DNA from: Sphingomonas glacialis
GTDB taxonomy: Bacteria; Pseudomonadota; Alphaproteobacteria; Sphingomonadales; Sphingomonadaceae
Direction of reading: 5' to 3'
Length of the DNA stretch: 64,000 nt
NCBI RefSeq assembly: GCF_006439055.1
Contig: NZ_RCZC01000010.1
Span: forward strand, 62,245-126,244
Shown here in pieces: positions 44,200 through 53,169 of the stretch. The notes under the pieces are model-generated. The model was given only the letters and a program-made list of their open reading frames with translations. It ran no database searches and had not been told where the DNA came from. Position numbers and translations under genes: made by a program. Each line of letters opens with the position of its first letter. Position 1 is the stretch's first letter.

Positions 44200-44808
44200 T
44201 TATTGAAGCGGTCCGTTGCTCAGTCGCATATAATCGGACTCGGTAATCGTGATCGACAGCATCTTACCGGTCATGTCCTGGACATGGCCGGTCTCATAGG
44301 TTTCCACGCCTTCAAGGATGAACCCACCCAGCATGACGAACCCGTCAAGGGTATATTCCTGCCATTCGATATTGAAGGTGCAGATACCGCACGGTCCATG
44401 ACTCGCGAACGGCTTGCCGAAGTGCGGCAGGTTCGGCGCCTTATTGCCCAGAGTCGTGAAAGGATTGAAGGCGTCTTCAATCCTCCCGTCGTCATCGAGC
44501 GGAACGCGCCCGCTCTGTTCAAGCGCGCGAAGCGCCGTCGCAAATTCCGGATCGTCAACCGGCCGGAACCAGCCCGAGGATGTCCCGATCGCAAAGTTTC
44601 CCGCGACGGCTCGAGCTGCCGCCAGTGCCTGCAGCATCTCGGTGTCAGGCTCGTCTCCATCCATGCGCGCCCCGCCGCGCGTGAAGAAGGTGATCTTGCC
44701 GTCGAAAAGGAGACCCGTCGCTCCGTTCGCGTCGCTGAACGCCACCCGCTCGGTATCGAACGCCATGCCCATGTGCCGCATCATCTCGAAAACGATCGGT
44801 GCAAACAT
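44200..44808 (-). CDS. hypothetical protein between trbB and HU
   Basis: A 202-residue soluble protein I do not recognise. The ATG at 44808 has a strong GGAGG eight bases upstream, so it is very likely translated. Visible features: an acidic central part (PDTEMLQALAAARAVAGNFA), a Cys pair in GPCGICTFNIEW, and an ordered C-terminus ending MLSITITESDYMRLSNGPLQ. No signal peptide or membrane helix. It lies alone between the trb operon and the divergent HU gene. Confidence 0.7.
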   Translation of the reverse strand: MFAPIVFEMMRHMGMAFDTERVAFSDANGATGLLFDGKITFFTRGGARMDGDEPDTEMLQALAAARAVAGNFAIGTSSGWFRPVDDPEFATALRALEQSGRVPLDDDGRIEDAFNPFTTLGNKAPNLPHFGKPFASHGPCGICTFNIEWQEYTLDGFVMLGGFILEGVETYETGHVQDMTGKMLSITITESDYMRLSNGPLQ

Positions 44809-44987
44809 ATACCGACATCCTCCCTTGAGAGATCGCCGCCGACTCGGAACCCGTTGAACGATATCACGACTTTTCGAAAATTTCGTCCAGCGTCCCGAAG
44901 ACCCGGCATCGTGACAGGTCTGCCGGTCTGGCCACCGCGCGACACTGGCGCTAAGCGCCCGCGCTCCTTTTGACTGAGAGCACATTC

Positions 44988-45263
44988 ATGAACACCGCAG
45001 ATCTGATCGACAAAGTCGCCGCCGCCAATGCCTTGTTCAAGCCTGACGCCAAGGCCATCGTCGACAGCGTGTTCGCCAGCATCGCCGCCGCTGCAGCGGC
45101 CGGCGAGGAGGTTTCGCTGAATGGCTTCGGCAAGTTCAAGGTCAAGGACAGCCCGGCACGCGAGGGTCGCAACCCGTCGACGGGCGAGACGATCCAGATC
45201 GCCGCATCCAAGAAGATCGGCTTCACGGCTGCCAAGGCGCTCAAGGACAGCCTGAACGCCTGA
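44988..45263 (+). CDS. HU-family DNA-binding protein
   Basis: A 90-residue histone-like protein. NTADLIDKVAAANALFKPDA and VSLNGFGKFKVKDSPAREGR, then NPSTGETIQIAASKKIGFTA, cover the dimer helix, the GFG turn and the DNA-binding arm with its conserved Pro. The ATG at 44988 is preferred over the TTG at 44970. It is one of very few plus-strand genes in the transfer module and may package element DNA or assist RepA or relaxase complexes. Confidence 0.93.
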   Translation: MNTADLIDKVAAANALFKPDAKAIVDSVFASIAAAAAAGEEVSLNGFGKFKVKDSPAREGRNPSTGETIQIAASKKIGFTAAKALKDSLNA

Positions 45264-45264
45264 C

Positions 45265-45288
45265 GGTATCGGTGTCGGTGTCGGTGTC
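45265..45288. repeat. four tandem GGTRTC hexamers
   Basis: GGTATC followed by three GGTGTC units directly after the HU stop codon. The last copy plus GG pairs with CCGACACC at 45303-45310, giving an 8-bp stem with a 12-base loop that may help end HU transcription. No T-run follows. Confidence 0.6.
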
Positions 45289-45357
45289 GGGGCCAGCGAA
45301 CTCCGACACCGCCCCACCAGGCGGGACCCGGTCGGCGGCCCGGTACAAGGGTCGACC

Positions 45358-45777
45358 TTATCGCCCTGGAATGTCGCGGGACATTTCCTCCATGATACCC
45401 TTGCCGGTCTCGATCCGGGATCGAACGATCTCGATCAGACCATACCAGCGTTCCCAAGCCTGGGCCTCGGCACTCGCACGATCCCCTTCGGGCACGGGCG
45501 GCGTTGCCGTCAGCCACGACAGGACGAAGATCGCGAGCGTCTCGCTCGCGACCTCGAGGCGCCAGGAAAGCCGTTCGGCCTGCCGGGTCATGCGATCGAG
45601 CCTCCGTCCCAGCGCCGCTTCGATCCGTTCCGATCCGTCGGGCGAAAGGAAGGACGCGATCGCCGTCTCGACAATTTGCGCCTGCGATACGCGTTTGGCG
45701 CGGGCGTAATCGGCGAGCTGGCTCGACAGTGTCGGCGGCAGCCGGAAGGTATGCTTGATGCGGTTGGCGCCGGTCAT
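45358..45777 (-). CDS. ribbon-helix-helix (CopG-type) protein next to traG
   Basis: A 139-residue protein. The N-terminus reads IKHTFRLPPTLSSQLADYAR then VSQAQIVETAIASFL, a ribbon-helix-helix DNA-binding fold. A long helical C-terminus follows. It starts at the traG stop with a four-base overlap, so it belongs to the traG operon, and may be an auxiliary relaxosome or regulatory protein at the transfer origin. Confidence 0.82.
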   Translation of the reverse strand: MTGANRIKHTFRLPPTLSSQLADYARAKRVSQAQIVETAIASFLSPDGSERIEAALGRRLDRMTRQAERLSWRLEVASETLAIFVLSWLTATPPVPEGDRASAEAQAWERWYGLIEIVRSRIETGKGIMEEMSRDIPGR

Positions 45778-47930
45778 AATCCCACTCCGTCCTTGGGATC
45801 GAGCGACGCCTGACGCGCCACCTTGGTCATGCGCTCGGCGAGCTTGCGGTCGAGGATCGCATTGGTCTCGGGGTCCGCACGCGGATCCCTGAAATCGAAT
45901 TCGCGACGTTTTTTCGGCGGCACCACCTCTTCGTGTTCGCCAAGATCCGGCTCCCGCCGGATGCCGGCATTGGCGGGATCCCCGCTGCCTTTCGCGTCGG
46001 TCGCAGCGACCTTCGTGGCGGTCGGCACGTCATCCGTTGCGGCCTTTGGCGTCGCGGTGCGCACTGCAGCAATGCCTTGATCCTGGGTGGGTTCGGGCGG
46101 TTGAGCCGACGCCGGGTTCGGTGTGAAACCTGAATTTAAAGCTTTATCGGACGCGGTCGGATCGATCGGCGCCGGCAATCGAAGGAGCATGGTCGGGCCC
46201 TCTGGCGCCGGAGTCCAATCATCGCCGGGCGAGCCACCGGGATCATCGCCGCTCGCCATGGGTGCAGGCACGATGCGGTCGGCGAGCTGTCGATCCTGAT
46301 AATACCGCGCCTTGGTCGCCCGGATCGGCTGAACTCCCGAGACCAGCACGATCGCATCGGTCGGGGGCAGTTGCATGACTTCGCCGGGGGTCAGCAATTG
46401 TCGCGCAGTCTCGGTGCGCGACACCATCAAATGGCCAAGCCACGGTGAAAGCCGATGCCCGGCATAATTCTTCATCGCGCGCATCTCGGTCGAGGTGCCG
46501 AGCGCATCCGACAGACGTTTCGCGGTGCGTTCGTCATTGGTCGCAAAGGTCACGCGGACATGGCAATTGTCGAGGATCGAATTGTTCTGCCCGTACGCCT
46601 TTTCGATCTGGTTGAGCGACTGGGCGATCAGGAACACCTTCATCCCGTAGCCCGCCATGAAGGCGAGCGCGGATTCGAAGAAATCGAGCCTGCCGAGCGC
46701 CGGGAATTCGTCGAGCATCAGCAGCAACCGGTGGCGCCGTGCCTTGGGCGTCAGCTCCTCTGTCAGCCGCCGGCCGATCTGATTTAGGATCAGGCGCACG
46801 AGCGGCTTGGTGCGGCTGATGTCGGAGGGCGGCACGACCAGATAGAGCGAGATCGGCCGCTGCCCTTCGACCAGATCGGCGATGCGCCAGTCGCATCGGC
46901 GGGTGACCATGGCGATAACGGGATCGCGGTAGAGCCCCAGGAAACTCATCGCGGTCGAGAGTACGCCCGAGCGCTCGTTGTCGCTCTTGTTAAGCAGCTC
47001 GCGCGCCGCCGACGCCACCACCGGATGCACGCCCCGCTCGCCCAGGTGACGCGTCCGCATCATCGCGGCGAGCGTGCTTTCGATCGGCCGCTTCGGGTCG
47101 GACAGGAAGCTCGCGACGCCGGCGAGCGTCTTGTCGGGCTCGGCATAGAGGACGTGCAGGATCGCACCGACCAGCAGGCCGTGGCTGGTCTTCTCCCAAT
47201 GATTGCGCTTTTCGAGCGAGCCTTCGGGGTCGACGAGCACGTCGGCGACATTCTGGACATCGCGCACCTCCCATTTGCCGCGGCGCACCTCGAGCAGCGG
47301 ATTGTACGCCGCAGATGCTGGGTTGGTCGGATCGAACAACAGCACCCGGCTGAACGCGGAACGGAACCCCGCGGTCAGACTCCAATTCTCGCCCTTGATA
47401 TCGTGCACGATCGTCGAGCCGGGCCAGGTCAACAATGAGGGGATGACCAACCCGACGCCCTTGCCCGAGCGGGTCGGCGCGAAGCACATCACATGCTCGG
47501 GGCCGTCATGGCGCAGATAGTGCGGCCCGAACCGGCCGAGCACGACGCCATTGTCGTCGAGCAGTCCGGCAGCCTTGATGTCGCGCAGGTTCGCCCATCG
47601 TGCCGAGCCATAGGTCTCGGAGGTCTTGCGCTCCCGTGCCCGCCACACCGACATGGCGATCGCGACGAGAATGGCAGCGAACCCGCCCCCCGCGGCGATA
47701 TAGCCGCCGGTGAGAAAGATCCGCGGCGCATAGGCGTCGAAGCTGAACCACCACCAGAAGAAGGCAGGCGGTGCGTAGATCCGCCATCCAAACAGGATGA
47801 ACCACGGATCGCCGAGCTCGCTCTGATAGGCGAGCGCCGCGGCGGTCCACTGTGTCGCGCTCCAGACCCCGATCAGAACGACCAAGGCGACGACGAGAAT
47901 CTGACCCCACAGGATCCTGGTGGCCGACAT
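45774..47930 (-). CDS. traG: conjugal transfer coupling protein TraG (VirD4-like)
   Basis: A 718-residue inner-membrane ATPase that hands the relaxase-DNA complex to the Trb channel. Two N-terminal membrane helices, the P-loop APTRSGKGVGLVIPSLL, and the Walker B HRLLLMLDEFPALGRLDF. A Pro/Ala-rich C-terminal tail (about 560-700) is variable in the family. It follows the relaxase gene by 32 bases. Confidence 0.94.
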   Translation of the reverse strand: MSATRILWGQILVVALVVLIGVWSATQWTAAALAYQSELGDPWFILFGWRIYAPPAFFWWWFSFDAYAPRIFLTGGYIAAGGGFAAILVAIAMSVWRARERKTSETYGSARWANLRDIKAAGLLDDNGVVLGRFGPHYLRHDGPEHVMCFAPTRSGKGVGLVIPSLLTWPGSTIVHDIKGENWSLTAGFRSAFSRVLLFDPTNPASAAYNPLLEVRRGKWEVRDVQNVADVLVDPEGSLEKRNHWEKTSHGLLVGAILHVLYAEPDKTLAGVASFLSDPKRPIESTLAAMMRTRHLGERGVHPVVASAARELLNKSDNERSGVLSTAMSFLGLYRDPVIAMVTRRCDWRIADLVEGQRPISLYLVVPPSDISRTKPLVRLILNQIGRRLTEELTPKARRHRLLLMLDEFPALGRLDFFESALAFMAGYGMKVFLIAQSLNQIEKAYGQNNSILDNCHVRVTFATNDERTAKRLSDALGTSTEMRAMKNYAGHRLSPWLGHLMVSRTETARQLLTPGEVMQLPPTDAIVLVSGVQPIRATKARYYQDRQLADRIVPAPMASGDDPGGSPGDDWTPAPEGPTMLLRLPAPIDPTASDKALNSGFTPNPASAQPPEPTQDQGIAAVRTATPKAATDDVPTATKVAATDAKGSGDPANAGIRREPDLGEHEEVVPPKKRREFDFRDPRADPETNAILDRKLAERMTKVARQASLDPKDGVGL

Positions 47931-47962
47931 TCAAACCTCCTGCCGAAATGAACCTGCGCGCA

Positions 47963-49714
47963 TCACAGACCGAGCCCGCGCTGCCTGCCGATACTCCAGT
48001 CGACGCCGCCGCCGCCTGCCATCGTGCCGGTAATGTGGCGCCCCAGATGCTGATCGAGCGCCGGGCGCCACGGCACGAGCTGGAAGCCGAGACCATCGTC
48101 GATCATTGCGAAGCGCCCCGAACCCAGGGTGACGCGCTCGCGATAGACGCCGCTGACGAATTCGCCGGGCTTGGACGGCATGTGCGGCAGACCGGTGCGT
48201 TCGGCGATCCGCCGGGTCGCCTCGTCCAGTTCGCCGCCCTTGAGCGTACCCAGCATCTGCTGCGCGAACACGGTGCGCTGCCCCTGCCGCACGGCGAGCC
48301 CCTGCCCTACCAGATGCTCGGTCCGGGCGCCCAACGCTTCGCGCACGTCCTCGCCGAACCCTTCGCCAAGCGACATCGCGTCGCGCGCGACCAATTGGCG
48401 GTCGAGCCAGGTCGCACCCGAGGCCGAGACCTGGTCCGCGAGCGAGAGGTCGGACCGGGTGGCGAGCGACAGCCGCTGCCGACCCGTGCCATCATCCCAG
48501 GACCTGAGCTCCACGATCGCGCCGGGTCGCGCGTCACCCGTCATGTCGATATCGGCGAACCGCACATGGTGCGTACGGCCATCGACGCCATCGATGACGG
48601 CGTAGGCGGTGCCGGTAAGTTCGTCGTGCAGGCCGCGCTCGACCAGCCGACCCAGCACCGGCTCCGGGTCCGTGTCGCCATGCAGCGCAAAGCGGGTCAT
48701 GTCGGGCGCCGCACCACCCGCCGACATGGCACGATGCATGGTCTTGATGATGTCGCCGCGGATCGAGAGATCGCGCAGCGTCGTTTCCACATTCGGCTGC
48801 ACCGTCCAGCACGCTGGCCCGGCGCTCTCGAGCAGCCCCAACCGCTCGAGCTTCATCGCCCGCCCGACCAGCTGCCGGCGGTATTCGGGATCCGCATCGG
48901 ACGGGTCGGGACGCAGGTCGACCAAACCCCCGGCCCGATCCGCCTGGCGCAGCAACTGGCGGTCGAGGCTGGTAAATCGATCGGCGTCGATCTCGCGGTC
49001 GAGCGCGGCGCGTATTTCGCGCTCCGAACGTGGTCCCAGCTCGAGCGTCGCGCGTTCCTCCGCGCGGGTCCGCAGCCCCGCGCGGATATAGTCGCGGTCG
49101 ATCACCAGATCCTGCCCATCGCCCATGCGCCCGCGCACGAGAATATGGACGTGCGGATTGTCGGTATTCCAATGGTCGACCGCGACCCAATCGAGCTCGG
49201 TGTCGAGATCATGCGCCATATCGGCCATCAGCTCGCGGGTGAAGGTCCGGAGGTCCTCCAGCTCGGTCGCATCCTCGGGCGAGACGATGAAGCGGAAATG
49301 ATGGCGGTCGTCCTCGCAGCGCCCCGCAAAGCCTTCCGCGTCCGCTACGTCAGTCGACGGACCGAACATCGGCGCGTCGCGACCGTCTCGCGTCACGCCG
49401 TCGCGCTCGAGATAGATGACGTGCCGTGCAAGCGGCGCCGAGCGGAATCTGGAGCCGGTGTGGCGCACGACCCGCGCCTTGACGACGACCCGCCGGCTGG
49501 TCGCGCTCGACCGACGCAACAGCGCAGCGCTGCGGCCTCGACCGAGATGACCGGTGCCGCCGCCGCGCCCGCTCATCCGCCGATGCAACGCGCCCGAGCG
49601 CATGGCGGAATTCTTGACCAGAGCGGCGAGCGACTGGAGCCGCCGCCCACTGCCGGCACCGCGCGCCTTGCTCTTGCCCGGTCGAACCCGGAACAGATCG
49701 TCGACCTCGCTCAT
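47963..49714 (-). CDS. VirD2-type relaxase (DUF3363 family)
   Basis: About 583 residues from the ATG at 49714 (MSEVDDLFRVRPGKSKARG). It nicks the transfer origin and remains attached to the transferred strand. The metal-binding three-histidine motif is DHWNTDNPHVHILVRG; upstream, DRHHFRFIVSPEDATELEDL also fits this relaxase type. The long C-terminal region is the DUF3363 part. The frame opens at 49843, but the extra residues have no homology. The 250-base region upstream, before the lytic transglycosylase gene, is the first place to look for oriT. Confidence 0.9.
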   Translation of the reverse strand: MSEVDDLFRVRPGKSKARGAGSGRRLQSLAALVKNSAMRSGALHRRMSGRGGGTGHLGRGRSAALLRRSSATSRRVVVKARVVRHTGSRFRSAPLARHVIYLERDGVTRDGRDAPMFGPSTDVADAEGFAGRCEDDRHHFRFIVSPEDATELEDLRTFTRELMADMAHDLDTELDWVAVDHWNTDNPHVHILVRGRMGDGQDLVIDRDYIRAGLRTRAEERATLELGPRSEREIRAALDREIDADRFTSLDRQLLRQADRAGGLVDLRPDPSDADPEYRRQLVGRAMKLERLGLLESAGPACWTVQPNVETTLRDLSIRGDIIKTMHRAMSAGGAAPDMTRFALHGDTDPEPVLGRLVERGLHDELTGTAYAVIDGVDGRTHHVRFADIDMTGDARPGAIVELRSWDDGTGRQRLSLATRSDLSLADQVSASGATWLDRQLVARDAMSLGEGFGEDVREALGARTEHLVGQGLAVRQGQRTVFAQQMLGTLKGGELDEATRRIAERTGLPHMPSKPGEFVSGVYRERVTLGSGRFAMIDDGLGFQLVPWRPALDQHLGRHITGTMAGGGGVDWSIGRQRGLGL

Positions 49715-49967
49715 GACGGCCGCAAGTCGCGAAAACGGAGCCAAGATGGCGCTGTTCGCGTTGAATTTACACGATACTTTTCCCCAAACGCCGGCTGCGC
49801 GACCTGCGTGACGGCGCAAAATACAGAATAAAACCAACCACATGCACCCCGGCCGACGGCGGTGCTTTTATCTCGCCATCGCTTCTTCAAGGCACAGTTC
49901 GGCCCCCACACCCCACCCATCACGGCGGGCGAAGGCGAGCGGACCCGCCGCAAGGCGCAGGGCCCGC

Positions 49968-50660
49968 TCATCGACCGACCACTACCGAGCGCGCGATGAA
50001 GAGGCTTGGTGCGACGGCCGGAGGCGCCACCGAAGGCCTAAACGATCGCCGGTCCGGCGGAAAGTCGGATGCGCTCCCGGCGCCATCCGAAGGCGCAGTG
50101 GTTCGCGCGGTGAACAGTGCGCCGCGCGTCCACGCCAGCGGGTCAGGAACAGATTCGGCCGGAGCGCTGTCAGCCCGTCCGCCGACCAACGGCGCGAGGC
50201 GACGCGCATAGGCGACCGTCTCCAACGGCAACGCGCGACCGGTCGTCAGATATGCGTCGTAGCGACCCGGCCCGGCATTATACGCCGCGAGAAAGCCCGC
50301 CGTACCGTAGCGATCGTGCATCTCGCGCAGGTAGGCCGCGCCGGCGAGAATGTTGTCGTGCGGGTCGTAGATGTCGTCGCCCAGCCTGTAGCGAATGCGC
50401 AATTGCGACCAGGTTGCCGGCATGATCTGCATGAGCCCACAGGCGCCGCGCGGCGACACGGCGCGGGGGTTGCCGGCGCTCTCGACGCGCATCACCGCAT
50501 GGATCCATCCCTCGGGGATGGCGAACCGGCGCGCGGCCTCGGCGACATAGTCGTCGACCAGGTCTGGCGCCTCCGCTGCCGCCCGAGCGCGCGCGGACGA
50601 GAGCGGAGGCGCGACCAGGACAATCAGAATTCCGACCGCGACGGTGCGAAGGCTGCGCAT
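49968..50660 (-). CDS. lytic transglycosylase (VirB1-like)
   Basis: A 230-residue exported enzyme that opens peptidoglycan for the transfer apparatus. Signal peptide (about 1-28), then the SLT domain with the catalytic Glu in MRVESAGNPRAVS, the GLMQIMPATW motif, and AYNAGPGRYDAYL. A disordered, Pro/Ser-rich tail follows (about 165-230). Five bases separate it from the upstream DUF736 gene. Confidence 0.92.
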   Translation of the reverse strand: MRSLRTVAVGILIVLVAPPLSSARARAAAEAPDLVDDYVAEAARRFAIPEGWIHAVMRVESAGNPRAVSPRGACGLMQIMPATWSQLRIRYRLGDDIYDPHDNILAGAAYLREMHDRYGTAGFLAAYNAGPGRYDAYLTTGRALPLETVAYARRLAPLVGGRADSAPAESVPDPLAWTRGALFTARTTAPSDGAGSASDFPPDRRSFRPSVAPPAVAPSLFIARSVVVGR

Positions 50661-50665
50661 GACCG

Positions 50666-51001
50666 TCAGCCTTCGCGGTGCTGCCGCGCCGGGCGGGTCC
50701 AGAGCAGATAGTGCGCACCATCCACGTCGGAATGCAGGAGATTTGCGCGGATCGGCCGACTGAATGCCGGGTCATCGATCAACAGCGAAACATAGGCGCC
50801 GGCGCGCTCCCCGATCTTTTTCCATCCGGCGCCGACCTCAGCGCCCTGATCGTCACTGCCGATGTAGATGCGGTAATCGGGCATGGTCTCGCCACCGCCT
50901 GGTGCCACCGCGACCAGGCAGAGGTCGGCATGCAACGTGAGAGTCCAGAGTTCGCCGAGATAGCCTTCGGGCGTCGCGACGAAGCGGCCAATCTGGGTCA
51001 T
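50666..51001 (-). CDS. DUF736 protein (first copy)
   Basis: A 111-residue protein of the DUF736 family (IGRFVATPEGYLGELWTLTL, DYRIYIGSDDQGAEVGAGWK). The family is common in alphaproteobacterial conjugative elements, usually near traF and relaxase genes; function unknown. A second, diverged copy is at 55619-55942. The ATG overlaps the traF stop by four bases. Confidence 0.88.
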   Translation of the reverse strand: MTQIGRFVATPEGYLGELWTLTLHADLCLVAVAPGGGETMPDYRIYIGSDDQGAEVGAGWKKIGERAGAYVSLLIDDPAFSRPIRANLLHSDVDGAHYLLWTRPARQHREG

Positions 51002-51582
51002 TGGTCGGATCCTTCCTTGGTGTGGGTCAGAGGGAAATTCGCGCCTGTCGCGGACCGCTCGGTCGCGCGCGGGTGCGCCCCCACGATCCAGACCGGCGTC
51101 AGCCGGCCGACGATCGTGGAGGCGGGAAGCGGCCCGAAATAGCGCCCGTCAAAACTGTCGGGCACGGACGCATTCATCAGGAAGACGTCGCGCGTGCCAA
51201 GCGTCCGGCAGCCATGCCAGACCGGCAGCGGTCGGCCGCGATGGTCGCGGTGCAGCGCCGACCCCAGCGTCACGCCGTCGACGCTGACGCGCGTGCCCGA
51301 CCGGCAGACGCGTTGACCGGCCATGCCCGCGACATGCTTGAGCAAGGGCACGTGCAGCGGCAGGTAGTGGCGCCCTGCAAGATAGCCGGCGAGCGCCGTT
51401 GGCGGCGCGACGGCGACCAGGTCGCCGCGCCTGGGCTGTGCCGCTGCTCGCACCGCATAGAGACCGATCGGCACGCTCTCGCTCGCGTTCCAGATCAGCC
51501 GGGCGGCGGGATGGAGGAAGGCGGTGAATACTGTCGCCATGGTCGCGAAGGAGGCGACCATGACATAGCCGAAGCGGGTCAT
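50998..51582 (-). CDS. traF: conjugal transfer protein TraF (S26 signal-peptidase-like)
   Basis: A 194-residue membrane peptidase. After an N-terminal helix, the catalytic Ser lies in NASESVPIGLYAV and the general-base Lys in VPLLKHVAGMAGQRV; the box DVFLMNASVPDSFDGRYFGP is typical of TraF. In RP4, TraF processes and cyclises the TrbC pilin. The ATG at 51582 overlaps the DUF2840 stop by four bases. Confidence 0.92.
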   Translation of the reverse strand: MTRFGYVMVASFATMATVFTAFLHPAARLIWNASESVPIGLYAVRAAAQPRRGDLVAVAPPTALAGYLAGRHYLPLHVPLLKHVAGMAGQRVCRSGTRVSVDGVTLGSALHRDHRGRPLPVWHGCRTLGTRDVFLMNASVPDSFDGRYFGPLPASTIVGRLTPVWIVGAHPRATERSATGANFPLTHTKEGSDQ

Positions 51583-52100
51583 GACAGCAGCCTCCGCCGC
51601 AGCAGCCAGACGCGGTGACGGGCGCGCGAATAGTCGCGCGGTGACTGGCCCGCGGCGATGCGGTTGTGCAGATGGCGCCAATAGTCCGGCGCCACCTCGC
51701 CCGGATCGATGCTCAGCGCCTCGATGGCGTCAATCGCGCGCAGCACGATCTGAACTTTGGGCCATCCGCGAACCGAGAGCAGACTGTCGCCGCCGGGACG
51801 GACGAACGGCAACGTCGTATAGCCCTCGTCCGCAGTGGGCGCCCGAACGATATCGATGCGCGATGCGGTCGTCCCATAGTCGTTCGACGACCAGCGCACC
51901 AAGGCGAACAGTGTGCCGGCATCGAAGCCGACGATCCGCGTGCGCCGCGAGACGATGACGTTTTCCACTTCGGCGCCGAAGCGGATCCAGTGCTCGATCT
52001 CGCCCTCGATCCAGTGGAGCTCGGCATAGGTGCGGCAGCGCGAGGGCGGTGGCACCGCCGGCGGATCGTAGATGCGGCGGGGCGCGCTCAGCTTACTCAT
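51579..52100 (-). CDS. DUF2840 protein
   Basis: A 173-residue soluble protein of the DUF2840 family (YAELHWIEGEIEHWIRFGAE, GTLFALVRWSSNDYGTTASR, APDYWRHLHNRIAAGQSPRD). It is a constant neighbour of traF and parA in this class of conjugative elements; function unknown. Its start overlaps the end of the small gene upstream by eight bases. Confidence 0.87.
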   Translation of the reverse strand: MSKLSAPRRIYDPPAVPPPSRCRTYAELHWIEGEIEHWIRFGAEVENVIVSRRTRIVGFDAGTLFALVRWSSNDYGTTASRIDIVRAPTADEGYTTLPFVRPGGDSLLSVRGWPKVQIVLRAIDAIEALSIDPGEVAPDYWRHLHNRIAAGQSPRDYSRARHRVWLLRRRLLS

Positions 52101-52329
52101 GGCTCTCTCCGGACAAGGGGAACTCGCGGGCGAAGAGCGCGCGGAGCATGTCGGCGACGCTCACATTCTGCTCGAGCGCCGCGCGTTTCAGGTGCCGACG
52201 CATCGCCGGCGTGACATCGATCGTCAGGCGCGCGGTGAAGCCAGTGGTCACCGGCAACGCCGCACCGTCACCCGCCTTTACCCAGCGCTCGGCCGCGCCG
52301 GGGCGTGTCGCAAAGCCCGCGCGGCTCAT
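52093..52329 (-). CDS. small ribbon-helix-helix-like partner of ParA
   Basis: A 78-residue protein. The C-terminal part (FTARLTIDVTPAMRRHLKRA then ALEQNVSVADMLRALFARE) has the strand-helix-helix pattern of ribbon-helix-helix DNA-binding proteins. It starts on the parA stop (ATGA overlap), so it is co-translated with ParA. In compact partition systems such a protein can replace ParB; here it may bind the tandem repeats before parA. Confidence 0.75.
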   Translation of the reverse strand: MSRAGFATRPGAAERWVKAGDGAALPVTTGFTARLTIDVTPAMRRHLKRAALEQNVSVADMLRALFAREFPLSGESHE

Positions 52330-52964
52330 GGCGCCAGGCTCGCGACGCTTGCGGCGAATGCAGCCAGTTCGCGTGCGGCGGGGCCGTCGGGATCCTGTTC
52401 GAACGCAAGCCGTCCCTGTCCCATTGCTTCGGCATACAGGACGCGTTGCGCGATGCGCGCGCGGAGCAAAGATGGCGCCTGGCCCTCCAGCGCTGCGGCA
52501 GTTTCGCGCGCGATGACGGTGCGGCCCACGCACCAGTTGAGCACGAAGCGCGCAGCAAGGTTCGGGCGAAACGACTGGGCTTCCGCCAACAAAGCCAGCA
52601 TCTCCGCGGACGCCCACCCGTCCAGTGGCGAGGGCTGGACCGGGATCAGCACGAGATCGGCGGCGAGCAGCGCCGACCGCATCAGCGAAGCGATGCGCGG
52701 CGGGCCGTCGATCACCACATGATCGGCGCCCGCTGCCAAGTCCGGCACCTCGCGAAAGAGCGTATCGCGCGACAGGCCAAGCACGGCGAACAGCCTGGGG
52801 CAGTCTGTATCCCCGCGCGCCTGAGACCAGTCGAGCGCCGACTTTTGCGGGTCTGCATCGACCACGACCACGCGCCGGCCCTGCCGCGCCCAGAGGCCGG
52901 CCAGGTGGAGCGCGAGCGTCGTCTTGCCGACGCCGCCCTTCTGGTTGAGCAACGCGACGATCAT
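52326..52964 (-). CDS. parA: ParA-family partition ATPase
   Basis: A 212-residue Walker-type ATPase for element segregation. The deviant Walker A is MIVALLNQKGGVGKTTLALH, Walker A' VVVDADPQKSALDWSQ, and Walker B DHVVIDGPPRIASLM. No N-terminal DNA-binding domain, so it is the short ParA type, which needs a small centromere-binding partner, probably the overlapping downstream gene. The tandem repeats at 53099-53168 lie upstream. Confidence 0.92.
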   Translation of the reverse strand: MIVALLNQKGGVGKTTLALHLAGLWARQGRRVVVVDADPQKSALDWSQARGDTDCPRLFAVLGLSRDTLFREVPDLAAGADHVVIDGPPRIASLMRSALLAADLVLIPVQPSPLDGWASAEMLALLAEAQSFRPNLAARFVLNWCVGRTVIARETAAALEGQAPSLLRARIAQRVLYAEAMGQGRLAFEQDPDGPAARELAAFAASVASLAP

Positions 52965-53098
52965 GTCGCCGCCCCGGCGGGCTGCACGATATCCACAGGG
53001 CGTGGTCCGGGCACACGCGTTAGAAAGAATCCGTAGGATTCTAAGTTAGCACAGTTAAGGCGCCGAATTCCGTTGCTGAAACAACGCATTACCGCCCA

Positions 53099-53168
53099 TT
53101 TCGGTTTCCGATAGCACGAGCTTTCGGTTTCCGATGGCACGAGCCTGCCGGTCAACGATAGCACGAGC
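53099..53168. repeat. three tandem 23-bp repeats between repA and parA
   Basis: Two near-identical copies (53099-53121 and 53122-53144) begin TTTCGGTTTCC and end GATRGCACGAGC, with one base differing. A third, diverged copy ends CGATAGCACGAGC at 53168, right before the repA stop. Spacing of 23-24 bases puts the copies on the same helix face. They resemble replication iterons or a partition centromere and could bind RepA or the small ParA partner. Confidence 0.75.
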
Positions 53169-53169
53169 G

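Noticed and set aside
45265..45310. GGTGTC repeats as a CRISPR or recombination site
   Set aside because: Units are only six bases with no spacers; simple slippage next to a weak hairpin explains them.
47852..49831. Long plus-strand open frame (659 codons) opposite the relaxase
   Set aside because: It is the antisense shadow of the relaxase gene in GC-rich DNA. It has no family resemblance and no ribosome-binding site, while the minus strand has a full relaxase.
49715..49967. Transfer origin upstream of the relaxase
   Set aside because: The position is right for oriT, but I found no convincing inverted repeat with a recognisable nick site, so it is not listed as a feature.
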